From Pythium myriotylum (lineage: Eukaryota; Oomycota; Peronosporomycetes; Pythiales; Pythiaceae), in NCBI GenBank assembly GCA_023091665.1, contig JALJCQ010000004.1, forward strand, positions 2,418,001 through 2,482,000: 64,000 bases of DNA, written 5' to 3'. The notes under the pieces are model-generated. The model was not told where the DNA came from. It was given only the letters and a program-made list of their open reading frames with translations, and ran no database searches. A program made the translations under genes and the position numbers. Of this stretch, positions 19,467 to 29,641 are shown piece after piece (the first letter of the stretch is position 1; each line of letters opens with the position of its first letter).

Positions 19467-20950
19467 CTACAACATACGGGCCTTCTTTGTGGCTGGCTCA
19501 TCCATACAACCTTCCCGTGAGAGCTGAATCATTGCAGCGTCGGCCAGAGCCAACGCGGCCATGGATTCCACTAGCGGAACGGCACGCGGCAGCACGCATG
19601 GGTCATGACGGCCCTTGGCTTCAAGTACAGTCTCGTTGCCATCATAGTCGACCGTCGGCTGAGCGCGGCCAATCGTGGAGACAGGTTTGATCGCAACACG
19701 GAAGTAGATATCTGCACCACTGGAAATGCCTCCCAGCACGCCACCTGCGTCATTCTTCGTGACACCAAGGTGTCCCTCTCGATCAGAGCTGCAGAATGGA
19801 TCGTTGTGCTCCGAGCCGCGCTTACTCGTTCCACTGAAACCCGAGCCGATTTCAAAACCTTTAGTCGCCGGAATCGAGAGCATTGCGTGGGCGAGGACGG
19901 CTTGCAACTTATCGAAGCATGGCTCACCGAGACCGACTGGTACGTTACGGATCAGGCAGGTAATGACGCCACCGGTCGAGTCCTGCTCGTGCTTGAGAAT
20001 TCGGACCTCAGTCGACATCGCGCAAGCAGACGGGGGATGAGGGCATCGCACAGGCACGAGATCGTCCGTGAGCCAGTCGTCAAGGTTATCAGGAGTCGGC
20101 ACGATGTCGCCACGGCGGTTGTACACGATCTTGTTCTTGTCCGTGTAAGCTGGAGTCTCAAAGTCGTCTGTTGCCGCGACGAAGATCAACTCGTAGGCAG
20201 CATCTGCCGCAGCCTGCTTTTTTGCGTAATCTTCCTCACTTTCGGCGACGCGAGTCCACTTAGATGGATCTCTGAGGATGCGCAGAGTGCCAATCGAGTC
20301 AACATCTTCGCGAGTGTACTGCGTGCTGGTCTTCGGGTCGCTCAGCAACTCACGCGGCATGTCGACGGTGCCGATAGAGCTTACCCACGCAACGATGGAG
20401 GTGTTGTACTTGTTGTGGAGAAACTTCTCCGCGATCGCACCCGCGGCCACGCGGCCAATGGTCTCTCGGGCACTGGATCGACCTCCGCCACTGGCGGCGC
20501 GGGTACCGTACTTCATCTGATACGTGTAGTCGGCGTGGCCCGGGCGCGGCACCGTGCCCATTTCCTTGTAGTCTTGCGGGCGCACGTTTTCGTTCGGCAC
20601 GAAGAGCGCGACGGGTGTGCCGAGCGTGAAGCCACGTTCCGTGCCGCTCATGATGGTCACGAGATCTTTCTCGTCGCGAGGCGTCGTGAGCTTGCTCTGG
20701 CCCGGACGACGGCGTGTGAGTTGCGCCTGAATGTCCGCCTCAGTAAGCGCCATGGATGGCGGGACGCCATCGACGATGCAGCCCACGCCCTTGCAGTGGG
20801 ACTCGCCAAATCTGAAGTGGACAGCAGTCAGCACGGTCAGTGAGGCCGTTCGCAGCGAGTTCGCATCGACTGGCGACGCAAACTCCACGACCATAGAGCT
20901 GGTTGCAGCACGTACGTGGTGACGCGGAAGAGGCGGCCGAAGGTGCTCAT
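19467..20950 (-). CDS. aroC: chorismate synthase
   Basis: Catalyses the last shikimate-pathway step, EPSP to chorismate, using reduced FMN. Exon 1 is 20950-20916 (MSTFGRLFRVT) and exon 2 is 20811-19467. The intron (GTACGT...CTTCAG) splits a Thr codon and gives RVTTFGESHCKGVGC, the family signature. Other motifs are RPGHADYTY, SGGGRSSARETIGRVAAGA, GFEIGSGF and GGISSGADI. The total of about 460 residues is longer than the bacterial enzyme and includes an insertion after the central domain (about residues 190-290). The presence of this pathway excludes an animal host. No transit peptide is visible. Confidence 0.93.
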
Positions 20951-21718
20951 AGTCGCGGAGATACGGGCAGCGAAGGAGGCGTGTCTGCTTGGGGATATGC
21001 CTCGGTGGTGGCAAACTGAAAAGTGATTGCGCGGCTCGGTTTGGGCCGTGCCGCTTCGTGGGTTTTGTCCAATCACAATGCTCTCATAGTGAAGGCCACA
21101 AGAAAATGAAATTACCCCCCAGGGGCATTGAGAGGTGGCACAAAACTGAAGGATTCGAAGTAGCCAATCAGACTGCAGGACGTGGTCGAAGCAATAATGC
21201 ATCAGTGGGGCACAACTCACGAGAAACCTGAGACTTGCGCAAACTCGACCCACGGCAATGTGACGAAGCCGACAGTCGGCGATCTTTGTCGTTTGGTCGC
21301 TTGGATAGTGATGATGATGATGGAAATGGAGTCGAGAGAATTGCATCGGACCCATGTCCATAATCATCGTCCACTGCGATTATCTACAAGCAACATTGTA
21401 GTGAGGAACCATGCATAGAGTCATGGTGATCGCTGTCAACCCCCTTTGATAGAGATCACCATGGCTCTGTGGATATTATAATTATCGCGTTGAACGATGA
21501 TACTACAGTATCGGAGTGTCGGACCACGCCAAAGTCGTGGACCTCTTCCGTGCAAACGAGCGACACTGTTGGTCGATTCGACGTGTGGGCTTTGGTCTCA
21601 CAACATCGAAGGACATTCACTGTGATGAACGAAGAAGGTTAAATTATTGGAAATTGCTCCGTGTCATTGTGATTAAGCGTGTCGGCGAAACCGTCGGCGA
21701 TGGTCAGAGACGCATCAC
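20951..21718. other. intergenic region with inverted repeat
   Basis: The 5' flank of chorismate synthase and the 3' flank of RPS8. The only structure seen is an almost perfect 15-bp inverted repeat at 21417-21431 and 21454-21468 (AGAGTCATGGTGATC paired with GATCACCATGGCTCT, one mismatch). No gene is supported. Confidence 0.5.
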
Positions 21719-22665
21719 TTATTTCTTCGACTTCTTGGTGGCGAGCTTACGCTGGTAGAACTCAAGCTCCTTGCCCTCCAAGATGTAGCCATCAGCGCGG
21801 CCAGACTGGCCAGGGCGCGAGGAGATGGCGGCGAGGAGACGGCCCGAGGCGAACTGCTCGTCGAGCTTGGTGTCCAACACACGCGTGCGCTGGCGGCTGG
21901 CGATCTTGCGCTGCACGTGGTCCGACTTCTTGGTCTCATCCTCGGTCTCAGTGGCGGCGGACGCCTTCTTCTGGCCGACCTTGACACCGTAGTGGCTCTC
22001 GTACCACTGACGGAACGGGGTGGCATCGACGAGGACGATGCAGCCCTTCACGAGCGTCTTGGTACGCACAAGCTCGTTGTTCGAGGCGTTGTACACGACA
22101 TCGAGCACACGCGTCTTACGGGCGACGACCTCCGAACCCCACGAGAAGTTACCGGTGTCGAGGCGAAGAGCACGGAACTTGGTGTGGCCACCGCGGACAC
22201 GCACGGTGTGCACACGCTTGTGGCCGAGCTTGGTGTTGGCAGGCTGACGACCGAGCTCGAACTTGCGCTTCTTGCGGTACATCTTACGCTTGCCACCGGT
22301 TTCACGGCGCTTGTGGCGCGAGTCACGCGAGATACCTAAGAGGAGACAGCGCGAGGAGCGACCACGCAGTGATCATCAGTCTCCTGTGCGGGATCGGGGA
22401 GGGGGTGCTGTCGCGAGATAACCATGTATTCCAATGCTGCACAACGGGGATACAGCAGTGAATACAGGCCGGGCTCCATGTCTCTGCCTCCTCATCGCTG
22501 GGGAGGCAGCCGCCGCGCGCAGACGCACGATTGGCGGCCGAGCGTCACCAAGGTGACGGCTCGGGACTGATCCCTTCGCACGGAACGTGCGGCATCTCCG
22601 TTGGTTGGCGGGTTGGAAGCATGGTCGGCTGCGACGCACGGCGGGGAAGCGCGTCACTTACCCAT
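21719..22665 (-). CDS. RPS8: 40S ribosomal protein S8 (eS8)
   Basis: Exon 1 is only four bases, ATGG at 22665-22662, followed by GTAAGT. Exon 2 is 22335-21719. Splicing gives the universal [18 protein letters not shown] start, and the product of 206 residues fits eS8. Motifs: [46 protein letters not shown] and [17 protein letters not shown]. The 326-bp intron right after the start codon is long compared with the other introns here and is rich in inverted repeats. Ribosomal-protein introns often hold regulatory or snoRNA sequences. Confidence 0.93.
22336..22661 (-). other. long structured first intron of RPS8
   Basis: GTAAGT...CTCTTAG borders. Within it are several hairpins: GCACG-GAA-CGTGC (about 22578-22590), a 12-bp arm pair CCGAGCGTCACC/GGTGACGGCTCGG (about 22540-22566) and CTGCCTCC/GGGAGGCAG (about 22485-22511). 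On the minus strand a stem GTATTC...GAATAC is followed directly by ACA. An H/ACA-type snoRNA is possible but not proven. Confidence 0.45.
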
Positions 22666-22986
22666 GCTTAATACGACCTAGAGCTGACGGAACAGGTTTC
22701 GGAGTGAGCAGCTCCAAGTCCATGGAGACGACTCACACACTCCAGTGGTTCCTTGGGGAGGAAAAAAACCTCGGTGAAAGGAATGGTTCTCAACCATCCA
22801 CAGTGTCGAAGGTGTTTTCTTATTAAAACCGAAACGGATTTAGTAGAGTTGCTGGACACTAAGTTCGGTTGTTGGATGTTGTTCCTTAGGTGCGATGCTG
22901 GCGGGAACGCATTCGATTGGGTGAATCCGGCGGCCCGAGTGTGCTCGAGCGCGGGAGACAAGAGACGCCGACGAGAACGCGCGAAG

Positions 22987-24459
22987 ATGGCGCACGAGGC
23001 CTTCTCGACCGACTTGCTGCAGCTCTACTATGGTGCGGGCCGACTCGACGGAGGGTCGTCCTCGCTGGTGTGGCTCACCGCGTCTCTGTCGCAGACCGCC
23101 TCTTCCCCTACGAGCAAATGGCCAAGTGGCTGAGCTACGACGGAGGTACGCTGCGTGGGCGAGTGGGGCGAGCCGGAGGCGTGGGCTCAGTCGTGTCGTG
23201 CAGGAGAATCGCTACTCTTTCGACGCGAGCTGTCGTTCACTCTCGAGAACGACACGTACATCCGCTACAAGTCGTTCCACAACGCCGAGGAAATGCGCAC
23301 CGCGATGACCAAGACGCTGCCCTTCAAGATCGACATTGGCGCCGTGTTCTCCGTCTCACCAGCCGACAAGAACAAAGTCAACGCCAACGATTTCGTTCCG
23401 GAGGAGCGTGAGCTTGTGTTCGATATCGATCTTACGGATTACGACGACATCCGAACGTGCTGCGAAGGGGCGTCGATTTGCTCCAAATGCTGGCGCTTCA
23501 TGGTGGCCGCTGTAAAGGTCATGGACGTCGCGCTGCGTGACGACTTCGGATTCCGCCATATCATGTGGGTGTACTCTGGACGTCGTGGTATCCATTGCTG
23601 GGTGTCGGACGAACTGGCTCGGCAACTCACAAACGAGGCACGGACTGCCGTCGTGCAGTATCTCAGCCTCGTCGAAGGTAACGAAAACTCCAAGCGAAAG
23701 GTGCACCTCAAGGATCCGATCCACCCTTCTCTTGAAAGAGCTTACCGCATCCTCGAACCTCTCTTCGAGGAGATTATCTTGGGCGAGGAGGGGCAAGGAG
23801 TTTTTTGTGATGAAAAGCAGTGGGTCAAAGTTCTTGACATGGTGCCGGATGAAGACTTGCGGGCTCAACTCGCACATCGATGGAGCTCCTCCTCGTGCGA
23901 TTCTACGCCGCGTGAGAAGTGGTTGGAACTCGTTGATGGTGTGGAGAAGATCATTACAAAAGGAACAGCGAACAACAAACGCACGCAGAATAATGCCCAA
24001 ACCGACCAACGTAAGCGCAATCTGTACGAACTTCGAACGTGCATCCAAGAGATTGTCCTCGCATATTTGTATCCAAGGTTGGATGCAAATGTGTCCAAGC
24101 AACGGAACCACTTGCTCAAGAGTCCATTCGCTGTTCACCCCAAGACCGGTCGGGTCTGTGTGCCAGTGAATGCTGAGGCGATAGAGGATTTTGACCCGTT
24201 CAGTGTGCCAACACTCGGCCAACTCCAAGATGAGCTAAACAACAACCCCGCCAAAGAAGGTTCAGGTATGGAATTCGTCTTCACTCTAATCCCCTCTTGA
24301 AAGCTAACACGATCACGTCAAGTAGATATTGATAGGACGTCCATGAAAGGATATGTCTCCCTTTTTGAGAACACACTGCTCAAGCCACTCGATGCTTTCG
24401 CGAAACAAAAGCAGCGCGAACTAAAGGAGAGCAATGCCGCTTTCACTGGCGACTGGTAG
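22987..24459 (+). CDS. PRIM1: DNA primase small (catalytic) subunit
   Basis: Four exons: 22987-23032, 23095-23145, 23204-24265 and 24326-24459. All have GT-AG borders and consistent phase. Synthesises RNA primers in the polymerase alpha-primase complex. Family motifs: LQLYYDRLFPYEQMAKWL across the first join, ELSFTLENDTYIRYKSF, KIDIGAVFS, the catalytic ELVFDIDLTDYDD, the zinc-binding CC...ICSKCW and VYSGRRGIHCWV. The last exon (SMKGYVSLFENTLLKPLDAF) matches the usual C terminus. It is about 430 residues, as expected for the family. Confidence 0.93.
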
Positions 24460-24609
24460 TTCGAAGGTGCACAACGATACAATGTGAACCATTAATCGTG
24501 CCAAAAGTTATATACTTGAAGTAATGTGCTATTCATGAAGATAACTGGATCACGATGGGGAGACACCAGCACGCTGAGCTCGGAATCTCGAAACGCGTTT
24601 AACAGGTTG

Positions 24610-26410
24610 CTATTCCATCACGAATGTTAGTTTGGAGTGAGCCTTCAGACACATAGCACGACCTACCGCCTCTCCGACAGGCTCAAGAGTCACGACATCT
24701 CCATCAGGATTGTTACCAGTGAATCGGGATTGTCGAACAGCCGCCCGTGGAGGTGCAGCCACAGTAGTAGCACCAAGGTCTGCGACGTCGCGTTCCATGA
24801 TGCTACCGGTGAACACTTTGGTCCCCACAGTGTTGGCTGCTACCGATGGTGGAGCGGGCGGCTGCCCGCTTGAATTGATGTTCGTAGGAAGCTTAGCCAG
24901 TCCTGCGTCCTTCACCTCTGGCATAAACGAGACTTGCTTCCTAGCTTTCAAAATCCGTGCCTTCTTGCGCATTTCATCCGCTTGCTCCTGCAGCTTGGGG
25001 TCCGTGGGGCAACGAGCAAACGCCTCGTCGAACGCAATAGCTGCGTCCTCAAAATTCTCAAGAGCTGCAAGAGCGCTGGCTTTCCGATAATGTCCCTAAG
25101 TGAGCAGCAAATCAAATTCATGTCGACGCTCCAGGATGCCGGCTTACGCAGACTGACCTTGACCCACTCGGAATCCAGCTCAACAGCGCGGTTTGCGTCC
25201 TCGAGAGCTTCTTTGTATTTCTTGACACGGTAGAGAGCAGCAGAGCGATTGCCATACAAAATCTGGGCATAAATCACAAAGTATCAGTGTCAAGGTCGCA
25301 TAGGCGAAGATCTTTCGATTCAAAAATACTTACGTGGGAATGCGGATCTAGAGCAATAGCTTGTGAGTAGAAGTCTATGGACTCTTTGAACTGGCGCTTC
25401 CCAAACGCCTCGTTGCCCTTTCCCTTTAGATCCGCCACCTTCTCCTCCACTGTCGGCTCTGATTTCACTTCTCCCTTTGTTTCTTCGTCGTAATTGCCAC
25501 CACGCTGCTCCATTGCTTCAAGCTCCTCCATGCGCTTCATAACGTCGTCCCAGTCCCACTCGGCGGCTTCATTTAGGCGTCGTTCCTCTTCTTCGATTTC
25601 GAAGTATTCCTCGATATCTACACATGTCATATTTTTTCAGAAATCCAAAGAGAAATTTTCAGCCCAATACGGATAGAATAACCTTCATCTGTCGCTTGAG
25701 TGATAGGATACCTCTCACTATCTTCTTCACTCTCTTGGATGTCTTTGATATTCTCATCATCGTACAACTATAGAGTTCCACATCAACACATATTAGCCGC
25801 ATCCAAACCTCAGCACGCTTTTCACCATCGCACCTTCTTGATATCAAAGAGCTTGTCTACTTCCTGTTTCTTCTCGGTCAGACTTGTGAGTGTCTCATGC
25901 TCACTCTTGATCTGTTTCAATAGCGCTGCAAAAATGCTGTCAGTTTCGCTGTCGGCCAATGCAAAGCAGCGAACAAAGCCACCTTTTTTCTTGCGCTCGA
26001 TGACCTCCACGGCATCACCAGCTGTCTTCCACGCGAAGTACTCGTCCCCTAGGTGGGCCAAAATCTCGTTCGAGCGCACTATCTTGCCCGGCATCATCGC
26101 GCGCTTGCCGATCGGCACCTGTAGGCACCGCATAACCATCAGCTTTCAAGCCAGCGCAGCTGCGCACGTGCGGTACCTTTGCATACCATCACTTTGTGCT
26201 CGAGCTTCTTGGGTAGCTCTGCGATTGTCGCCGCCACATCCGAGTACTTGTCGATCTCGTCCTGCCACTGCGAGATCTGCTCGCGGATGCTTTCGATGCG
26301 CTAAAGCAGTGGATTCTTGTGCTTATTATCTCCCATTGCAGTGATGAATTGCAGTTCCGACGTACCTCTTGCAGCAGCCTCGGGTTGGAGGTGTCGATCG
26401 CCGTCGCCAT
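24610..26410 (-). CDS. URI1: URI-type prefoldin fused to a TPR domain
   Basis: Seven exons: 26410-26366, 26300-26187, 26118-25834, 25767-25683, 25617-25334, 25262-25158 and 25095-24610. All have GT-AG borders and consistent phase, giving about 465 residues. Exons 1-3 form an alpha-class prefoldin: coiled coil, then HKVM/VPIGKRAMMPGKIV, NEILAHLGDEYFAW and a second coil. This is the URI signature. Exons 5-7 encode a three-repeat TPR domain (KGKGNEAFGKRQFKESIDF, YGNRSAALYRVKKYKEALED, GHYRKASALAALENFEDAA). The C-terminal tail contains VFTGSIMERD and RQSRFTG, similar to the end of URI/Bud27 proteins. In other eukaryotes URI and a TPR protein (RPAP3) are separate subunits of the R2TP/prefoldin-like assembly that helps build RNA polymerases; here the two modules are in one chain. 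Confidence 0.8.
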
Positions 26411-26570
26411 GTTTCTCGTTCCCTCGAGTTGCTTGGTGGACTTGCGCTGCAGCTCCACCACGCTAATGTAGGAGGCAACATCGTAACATAGTGTGGTGCA
26501 CTCTATTCTATATCGATTGATTTCGTAATCTTCACTGGGCCTTGATCACGTCGACCGGAGAGGATGGAGA

Positions 26571-27723
26571 ATGCTCGGTCGCCTTCGCCGACACTTGCGG
26601 CTGAGCAGCTCCGTGCGCGCGTCGCTACCACCGCACTCCGCACTCGCCATGGCCGCCGCCTCAACCTCCGCAGCGGACGTCGTTGACGGGCCGCGTGCCG
26701 CAATCTGCGTCGTCGCGAACGAAGTGCTCTCTGGGAAGGTGCTCTCGACGCGCAAACACTGCCAAGTCTCCTGAGTTCTCACATGGACGGCACCGCTGTA
26801 GACCCAAGACACCAACTCGCACTTCATCGCCAAGTTCCTCTTCCGCCGAGGGATCGACTTGATCCGTGTCATGGTCATCCCGGACGAACTTGATGTCTGT
26901 GTGACGCCCATCCATCGGTTGCAAGTGCGACGATTCCTGACAAACTTTTTCGTTAATGTCGTAGGTGATTGCCTCAACAGTAAAGCAATTATCCGATCTT
27001 GTTGGGCCCACCGGTTATGTATTCACAACCGGCGGAATCGGACCCACGCACGATGATATCACATACGAGGGAGTGGTAAGCACAACGGCGCGAAGGATTC
27101 GTCTGCGCCCGTGTGTATGATTGACCCCATTTTCAATGCCACAGGCACTTGCGTTCGGTGACAAAGGGGTTGAAGCTCATCAGCCAACCATCGATGCTCT
27201 GATCGCTGCACTGGCCGAACGCGGGCGGCCAGCTAGCGCTCTCAATGACGAGATGAAGCGCATGGCGATGCTTCCGACTGGCTGCAAGGTGCTGAAAACC
27301 GCGACATGGGTCCCGCTCGCTATCATGCACAACGTGTACGTTTTGCCTGGAATTCCAAAACTCGTGCAGGAGATGCTTGAGTTCAATGAGGAGCACTTCA
27401 AAGGCGTCCCGATTCATCGTGTCATTGTACGTTGGAGCGTTTAACCGGCGGACCCGCTGTTGTCTCACCTCATCATACCATAGATACACACACTGACGTG
27501 GGAAGGCGAACTCGCTGGCGTCCTCAAGACCATCCAGAAAAGCCACCCAAACGTCGCTATCGGCAGCTATGTGAATCTCACTGGAGACAAAACCGGTACT
27601 CGCGATGAGACTTACAACACTCGCCTCACGGTGGACGGCCGCAATACCGAAGAGGTTGAGAAGGTGGCCGACGAAATCTGTGCGGCGACTAAGGGCTTTC
27701 GTGTCCCCCAGTCCACTCTCTGA
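26571..27723 (+). CDS. FLAD1/CinA-like molybdopterin-binding domain protein, copy A
   Basis: Five exons: 26571-26738, 26802-26894, 26965-27075, 27145-27426 and 27484-27723, about 297 residues. The N terminus (MLGRLRRHLRLSSSVRA) looks like a mitochondrial presequence. The MoCF/CinA domain follows: AAICVVANEVLSGKV, TQDTNSHFIAKFLFRRGIDL, VFTTGGIGPTHDDITYEG, MAMLPTGCKVL, VYVLPGIP. The C-terminal part (HPNVAIGSYVNL, NTRLTVDGRN) matches FLAD1-type proteins, which have FAD-hydrolase-like activity in this domain. The PAPS-reductase-like FAD synthase half is absent. It is a tandem duplicate of the gene 170 bp downstream. Confidence 0.85.
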
Positions 27724-27893
27724 ACACGCTTGAGTCGAGAGTTGATGGTGTAGTGGATTTGGAACAAGTTGAAGTACACAACCTCAGATTGAGTGGTGCA
27801 CATGATAGTAGGTAGTATGTGGTGTGTGCACATGAAGGAACCGAGGTGAACTCGTCCATCAGAGGTGTTTCCGCATCGCCACTTCCCATTCAG

Positions 27894-29071
27894 ATGATCA
27901 CTGCCCTGCGGTGCGGTCTCCCGCGGTCGCCAGTGGCTCTGCGTCGACGCGCAATGTCACACTCGCCCTCTGCGGCCAGCGCGCCCATCGTCGGCCCGCG
28001 CGCGGCAGTGTGCGTGATCGGCAACGAGGTGCTTTCGGGAAAGGTGGGATCTTTGGGGGCTTCCGTGATGAGTCCCCTGGGCTCATTCTCCTTGCGTGTA
28101 CCTTGTCGACCGCAGACCCTGGACACCAACACCCATTATCTCGCCAAGTTCATGTTCCGTCGCGGCATCGACTTGATTCGTGTAGCGGTTATTCCCGATG
28201 AGCTCGATGTGAGTTCCCTACACGGAAGGGTGCGAGTATTCTTCTCATGCTGTGTCACTTCGAGCACAGGTTATTTCGTCCACGGTGAAGCAACTATCTG
28301 ATCTCGTCGGCCCAACAGGCTATGTAATTACAACTGGTGGAATCGGCCCAACGCATGATGACATCACCTACGAAGGAGTGGTAAGCGATCCCTCTACTGC
28401 GAACACTCGAGACGAGATGCTCACACGTTTCCCGTGCAGGCGCTTGCGTTCGGGAGAGGTGTCGAGCTGCATCAGCCAACGTTGGACGGTCTCATCGAGC
28501 ACATGGTCAGCCGTGGGCGTCCTGCGAGCGATGTGAACGAAGATCGCAAGCGAATGGCGATGCTTCCTGCGGGTTGCAAAGTGCTCTCGACCTCATCATG
28601 GGTGCCAATCGCCGTCGTGGAGAATGTCTACGTGCTGCCCGGCATCCCGCGCATGGTCAAGGAGATGCTGGAATTCAATGAGGAGCATTTCCAGGGTGTG
28701 CCGATCCACCGCGCAATGGTACGTTTTGAAACTGCCGACGGGCGCGTTTGTTTCATGAGACACCAGACTCACATAACGGTCTCGTCTGTCTGTCTTTCTC
28801 CCTCTCTCTGTGATCCCTGTACGTTACCTAGGTCCACACGCTGAGCATGGAGGGCGACCTTGCGAGTGCGCTCACGGCCGTTCAGCAAAAGTACCCAAAC
28901 GTCGCCATCGGCAGCTACTTGAACCTCACGGACGACAAAACGGGCCACCGCGACGATTCGTACAACACGCGCCTCACGATCGACGGCCGCAACGCCGAGG
29001 AGGTCGAGCAGGCCGCGAACGACGTGGCCCTCGCGACGCAGGGCTTTCGCTACTTCGAACCGGCACACTGA
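27894..29071 (+). CDS. FLAD1/CinA-like molybdopterin-binding domain protein, copy B
   Basis: Five exons: 27894-28043, 28116-28208, 28270-28380, 28440-28718 and 28832-29071, about 290 residues. It has the same domain and motifs as copy A (VCVIGNEVLSGKV, TGGIGPTHDDITYEG, MAMLPAGCKVL, VYVLPGIPRMV). All four introns are in the same positions and phases, so the pair arose by gene duplication, not retroposition. The N terminus (MITALRCGLPRSPVALRRRA) is again presequence-like but unrelated in sequence, so the two products may differ in targeting efficiency. Confidence 0.85.
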
Positions 29072-29641
29072 GCCGCGTATCATTGAAGGGTCTCACCAGC
29101 CTCTGGTTGAAGATTCAACGAAACCGTTCTTGACAGAGGGGATGGCTGGTCACTAAATCGAGGGAAACGGGTTGAAGCTCAGTGCAAAGTGCAGCGCGTG
29201 TTGGAGGCCACCAACGTGCTGTTCTTCAAGTTGAATGCTTCGCGCCGTATTCACGTTCTGTCATTTTCCTCTGTTCTGCGTTCCCATTGGCCGGAACAAT
29301 TTTTCTGGGGCATGGTTCGCTGACGTACCTGCTCGCCAGTCATCGGGGCAAGCTTCCACTCCTCCTGATGAGAAGGCAGCAGCTGCAAGGGCGAGGGTGT
29401 GTCACCGCCACGACGCACCAACCAGCGCGTCTTCTCCACTGATCACCGTAGACGAACGCCCGGGCGTGCTTCCCGTCCCACGCCCACACCTGGTCCGAAG
29501 ACTCTTCGGTGAAGAGCGAGCTTACGGCGGTCCCTCTCGCTCTCTTTGGCCCACCCTCTTCTCGCCCGAGAATCTCCAAGGGTGCTTGGGCGTCAACTCG
29601 TCACTTGCGCATTCGCCCTCGACCCGCCCGACGCCTAGCGA
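29072..29641. other. intergenic region before PRODH
   Basis: About 570 bp with no supported gene. Open frames here have shadow-like composition. It should contain the PRODH promoter and 5' UTR. Confidence 0.4.

Noticed and set aside
19605..20843. 412-codon plus-strand frame
   Set aside because: Antisense to chorismate synthase, which is unambiguous on the other strand.
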